This document shows, piece by piece, positions 4,553 to 5,709 of a DNA stretch of 5,709 nucleotides (positions are counted from its first letter, which is position 1; the number at the start of each line of letters is the position of its first letter). The stretch comes from Pseudomonadota bacterium (lineage in GTDB: Bacteria > Pseudomonadota > Alphaproteobacteria > Rhizobiales > Hyphomicrobiaceae), in the NCBI GenBank assembly GCA_023390485.1, contig JAEWCT010000194.1:1-5709 (forward strand). Direction: 5' to 3'. The position numbers and the translations under genes were made by a program. The notes under the pieces are model-generated. The model did no database searches. It was not told the origin of the DNA and saw nothing but the letters and a program-made list of their open reading frames with translations.

Positions 4553-5284
4553 TTATCGCCAGTGGTCGGCGATCCACGGGGTGGGGAGGACGTACTTGTA
4601 AAATTTCTTCCAAGTTGCGTTCACCGGCCAAATCCCATCTCGGGCCTCGTCGGGGTCCGGCTTGCCGTGAAAAGCCACCACTCGTGCTTCCGGCGGGAGA
4701 CGCGGGGTGATGAAAAAGTTCAGCGGCCAGGCCGGAATCAAGGAATGCTTGAAGCTCAGGCACCATTCCGGAGGGAAGAAAACGACGTCTTCGCTTTCGG
4801 CCGATATATATTGTTGCTCAATCCGGTAGCGGCCAAGAATGGCTTCCGGATCGGCGTTGAAGGTGTCGAAGATGTGGGACATCTTCCCGACGGGAAATCT
4901 GTAGATCGAGGTATTGCCTATCCGCTCATTGGGCTGGGTCCAGTTCTGTGCAACGCAGAAGCGACCCGGTTCAAAGTCGAAGAAGTCATCGATCTGTCCA
5001 GTAATGACAACGTCGAGATCGAAGAACAGGACGTCGCCTTCGAGATCGAGAAGCGGATACTGCCAGAGCGACAACTTCCGCCAGGGCGTCGTGAATTCGC
5101 GTTCGGGCAAGTTGATCGGCGGCAGCGGCGCAATCTGCACCCAGGGGTCAGCTCCCTTCGCGTCGTCCGTGAAGCAAATGAGGCGTGTCGCACGCCGCGC
5201 ATTTCGCCGGACCATAGATGCCAAGCGATTGAGGTAGTCGATACCGTATCGAGTGCCCCACTTTATACAGATTACTGTTTGCAT
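4553..5284 (-). CDS. GT8-like glycosyltransferase
   Basis: A 243-residue cytoplasmic enzyme of the GT-A type. The N-terminal strand and motif VICIKWGTRYGIDYLNRL (4-21) and the RLICFTDD segment (34-41) fit a nucleotide-sugar-binding fold. The DxD metal-binding motif is FFDLDVV (D89, D91). Further conserved-looking blocks are GNTSIYRF (123-130), EWCLSFKHSLIP (173-184) and the C-terminal VVAFHGKPDP (202-211), which resembles the His-Gly-Lys motif of GT8 enzymes. It would transfer a sugar from a nucleotide donor to an envelope glycan or lipid; donor and acceptor cannot be read from the sequence. No signal peptide or membrane helix is seen. The ATG at 5284 is the only good start, though its GAGG is unusually close (2 nt). 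It lies downstream of another glycosyltransferase on the same strand. Confidence 0.85.
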   Translation of the reverse strand: MQTVICIKWGTRYGIDYLNRLASMVRRNARRATRLICFTDDAKGADPWVQIAPLPPINLPEREFTTPWRKLSLWQYPLLDLEGDVLFFDLDVVITGQIDDFFDFEPGRFCVAQNWTQPNERIGNTSIYRFPVGKMSHIFDTFNADPEAILGRYRIEQQYISAESEDVVFFPPEWCLSFKHSLIPAWPLNFFITPRLPPEARVVAFHGKPDPDEARDGIWPVNATWKKFYKYVLPTPWIADHWR

Positions 5285-5535
5285 CGCCTCGTTTGTTACT
5301 CTCGCGTCCCTACCGTATCGGCCACCCAGCCGAAGTTCTTTCTATCTAGTACTAACGGAAAAACGCCATAGGCTTTCGGCCCCCGCCCCACAGCATTGTC
5401 TCATGCTGTTTACAAGTCAAATGGGCTTTAACCAGCCGGAATCGGCTTTCGAAAGGGAATTCGAGGGGGACAACTGGCGCCGGTCGCCGGGACTGAATGA
5501 GGTATATTTTACGAGTGAACGCCTCGACGGCGCCG
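5285..5535. other. Intergenic region between the two glycosyltransferase genes
   Basis: This 251-bp gap separates the end of the partial glycosyltransferase from the GT8-like gene. It holds a TTGACT hexamer on the minus strand and an inverted repeat (5390-5409). A plus-strand reading frame from 5403 to 5546 (47 codons) lacks a ribosome-binding site and overlaps the neighbouring stop, so I do not call it a gene. Confidence 0.5.
5390..5420 (-). promoter_or_regulatory. Candidate promoter with operator-like inverted repeat for the GT8-like gene
   Basis: On the minus strand TTGACT (5415-5420) is followed five bases later by a perfect 7-bp inverted repeat, ACAGCAT (5390-5396) with ATGCTGT (5403-5409), spacer six. 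The repeat fills the space where the spacer and -10 would be; the -10 at 17 bp (AATGCT) is weak. The layout suggests a regulated promoter. A hairpin terminator for the upstream glycosyltransferase is less likely because G-rich sequence, not a T-run, follows. Confidence 0.35.
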
Positions 5536-5709
5536 CTAAGGGCTGAGCAGCCTTTGATAAACGGCCAGCGTTTTCGAGGTCAGCTGGTCCAGCGTAAAGC
5601 GGCTACGGACGTTGGCCGATCCCCTTTGGCCACAGGCTTTCCGTTTTTCGGCCGGCCAGCTGAGCATCGTTTCGATCGCGTCGGCGACAGCTTTCGGATC
5701 GGCGTATGG
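5536..5709 (-). CDS. Glycosyltransferase, GT-B (GT4-like), C-terminal fragment
   Basis: The last 57 codons of a gene that starts outside the window. The reading PYADPKAVADAIETMLSWP, then a basic helix (EKRKACGQRGSANVRSRF), then LDQLTSKTLAVYQRLLSP and a TAG stop, matches the usual C-terminal end of GT4-type enzymes: a helix after the donor-binding site, an arginine-rich helix with an R-F/Y-T/S step, and a final helix packing back on the N-domain. The catalytic part is not visible, so family and substrate remain tentative. It is on the same strand as the GT8-like gene, 251 bp upstream of it, and the two probably belong to one envelope-glycan gene cluster that continues beyond the window. Confidence 0.75.
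   Translation of the reverse strand, partial: PYADPKAVADAIETMLSWPAEKRKACGQRGSANVRSRFTLDQLTSKTLAVYQRLLSP

Noticed and set aside
4526..5371. 281-codon plus-strand open frame over the glycosyltransferase region
   Set aside because: It is antisense to the GT8-like gene, whose protein has recognisable motifs (DxD, HGKPDP); the plus-strand product shows none.
5403..5546. 47-codon plus-strand frame (begins MLFTSQMGFNQPE) in the glycosyltransferase gap
   Set aside because: No ribosome-binding site before either ATG, an inverted repeat overlaps its first codons, and it runs into the end of the opposite-strand gene. Conservation of the frame would be needed to revive it.

Overview
The window looks like chromosomal DNA of an alphaproteobacterium, most likely a member of the Rhizobiales/Hyphomicrobiales. 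The evidence is the sequence of the ribosomal proteins L20 (with an Ala/Lys-rich C-terminal extension) and L35, the single-domain cyclic-nucleotide-binding protein, the GtrA and glycosyltransferase types, the G+C-rich codon use, and a perfect CtrA-type motif (TTAA-N7-TTAA). Taxonomy is inferred from recognition of families, not from a database search.

Layout, left to right. (1) rplT (L20) and rpmI (L35) are on the minus strand. Behind them (784-1263) lies a 480-bp non-coding region with a good sigma70-type promoter, implying a structured leader of about 300 nt on the rpmI-rplT mRNA. (2) A small two-helix membrane protein gene on the plus strand, preceded by the CtrA-type box, converges on a minus-strand gtrA-like gene only 10 bp away. 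(3) An AT-richer accessory stretch (about 2390-3285, plus strand) holds three small genes: a membrane protein, a probable ribbon-helix-helix DNA-binding protein with a perfect palindrome just upstream, and a secreted Cys/Trp/Arg-rich peptide ending at a strong terminator hairpin. (4) On the minus strand follow a single-domain cyclic-nucleotide-binding protein and infC (IF3). (5) Further along on the minus strand are a GT8-like glycosyltransferase and, cut by the window edge, the C-terminus of a second (GT-B-type) glycosyltransferase.

The translation genes infC, rpmI and rplT keep their usual order and strand, but about 3 kb of small membrane, regulatory and envelope genes separates infC from rpmI. 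The most notable observation is that infC appears to start at a rare AUC codon: the Shine-Dalgarno sequence and an in-frame stop bound the start region and fit AUC, not the downstream AUG. This matches the known use of rare start codons for IF3 autoregulation. I see no phage, CRISPR, IS element or recognisable defence system, and no RNA gene.
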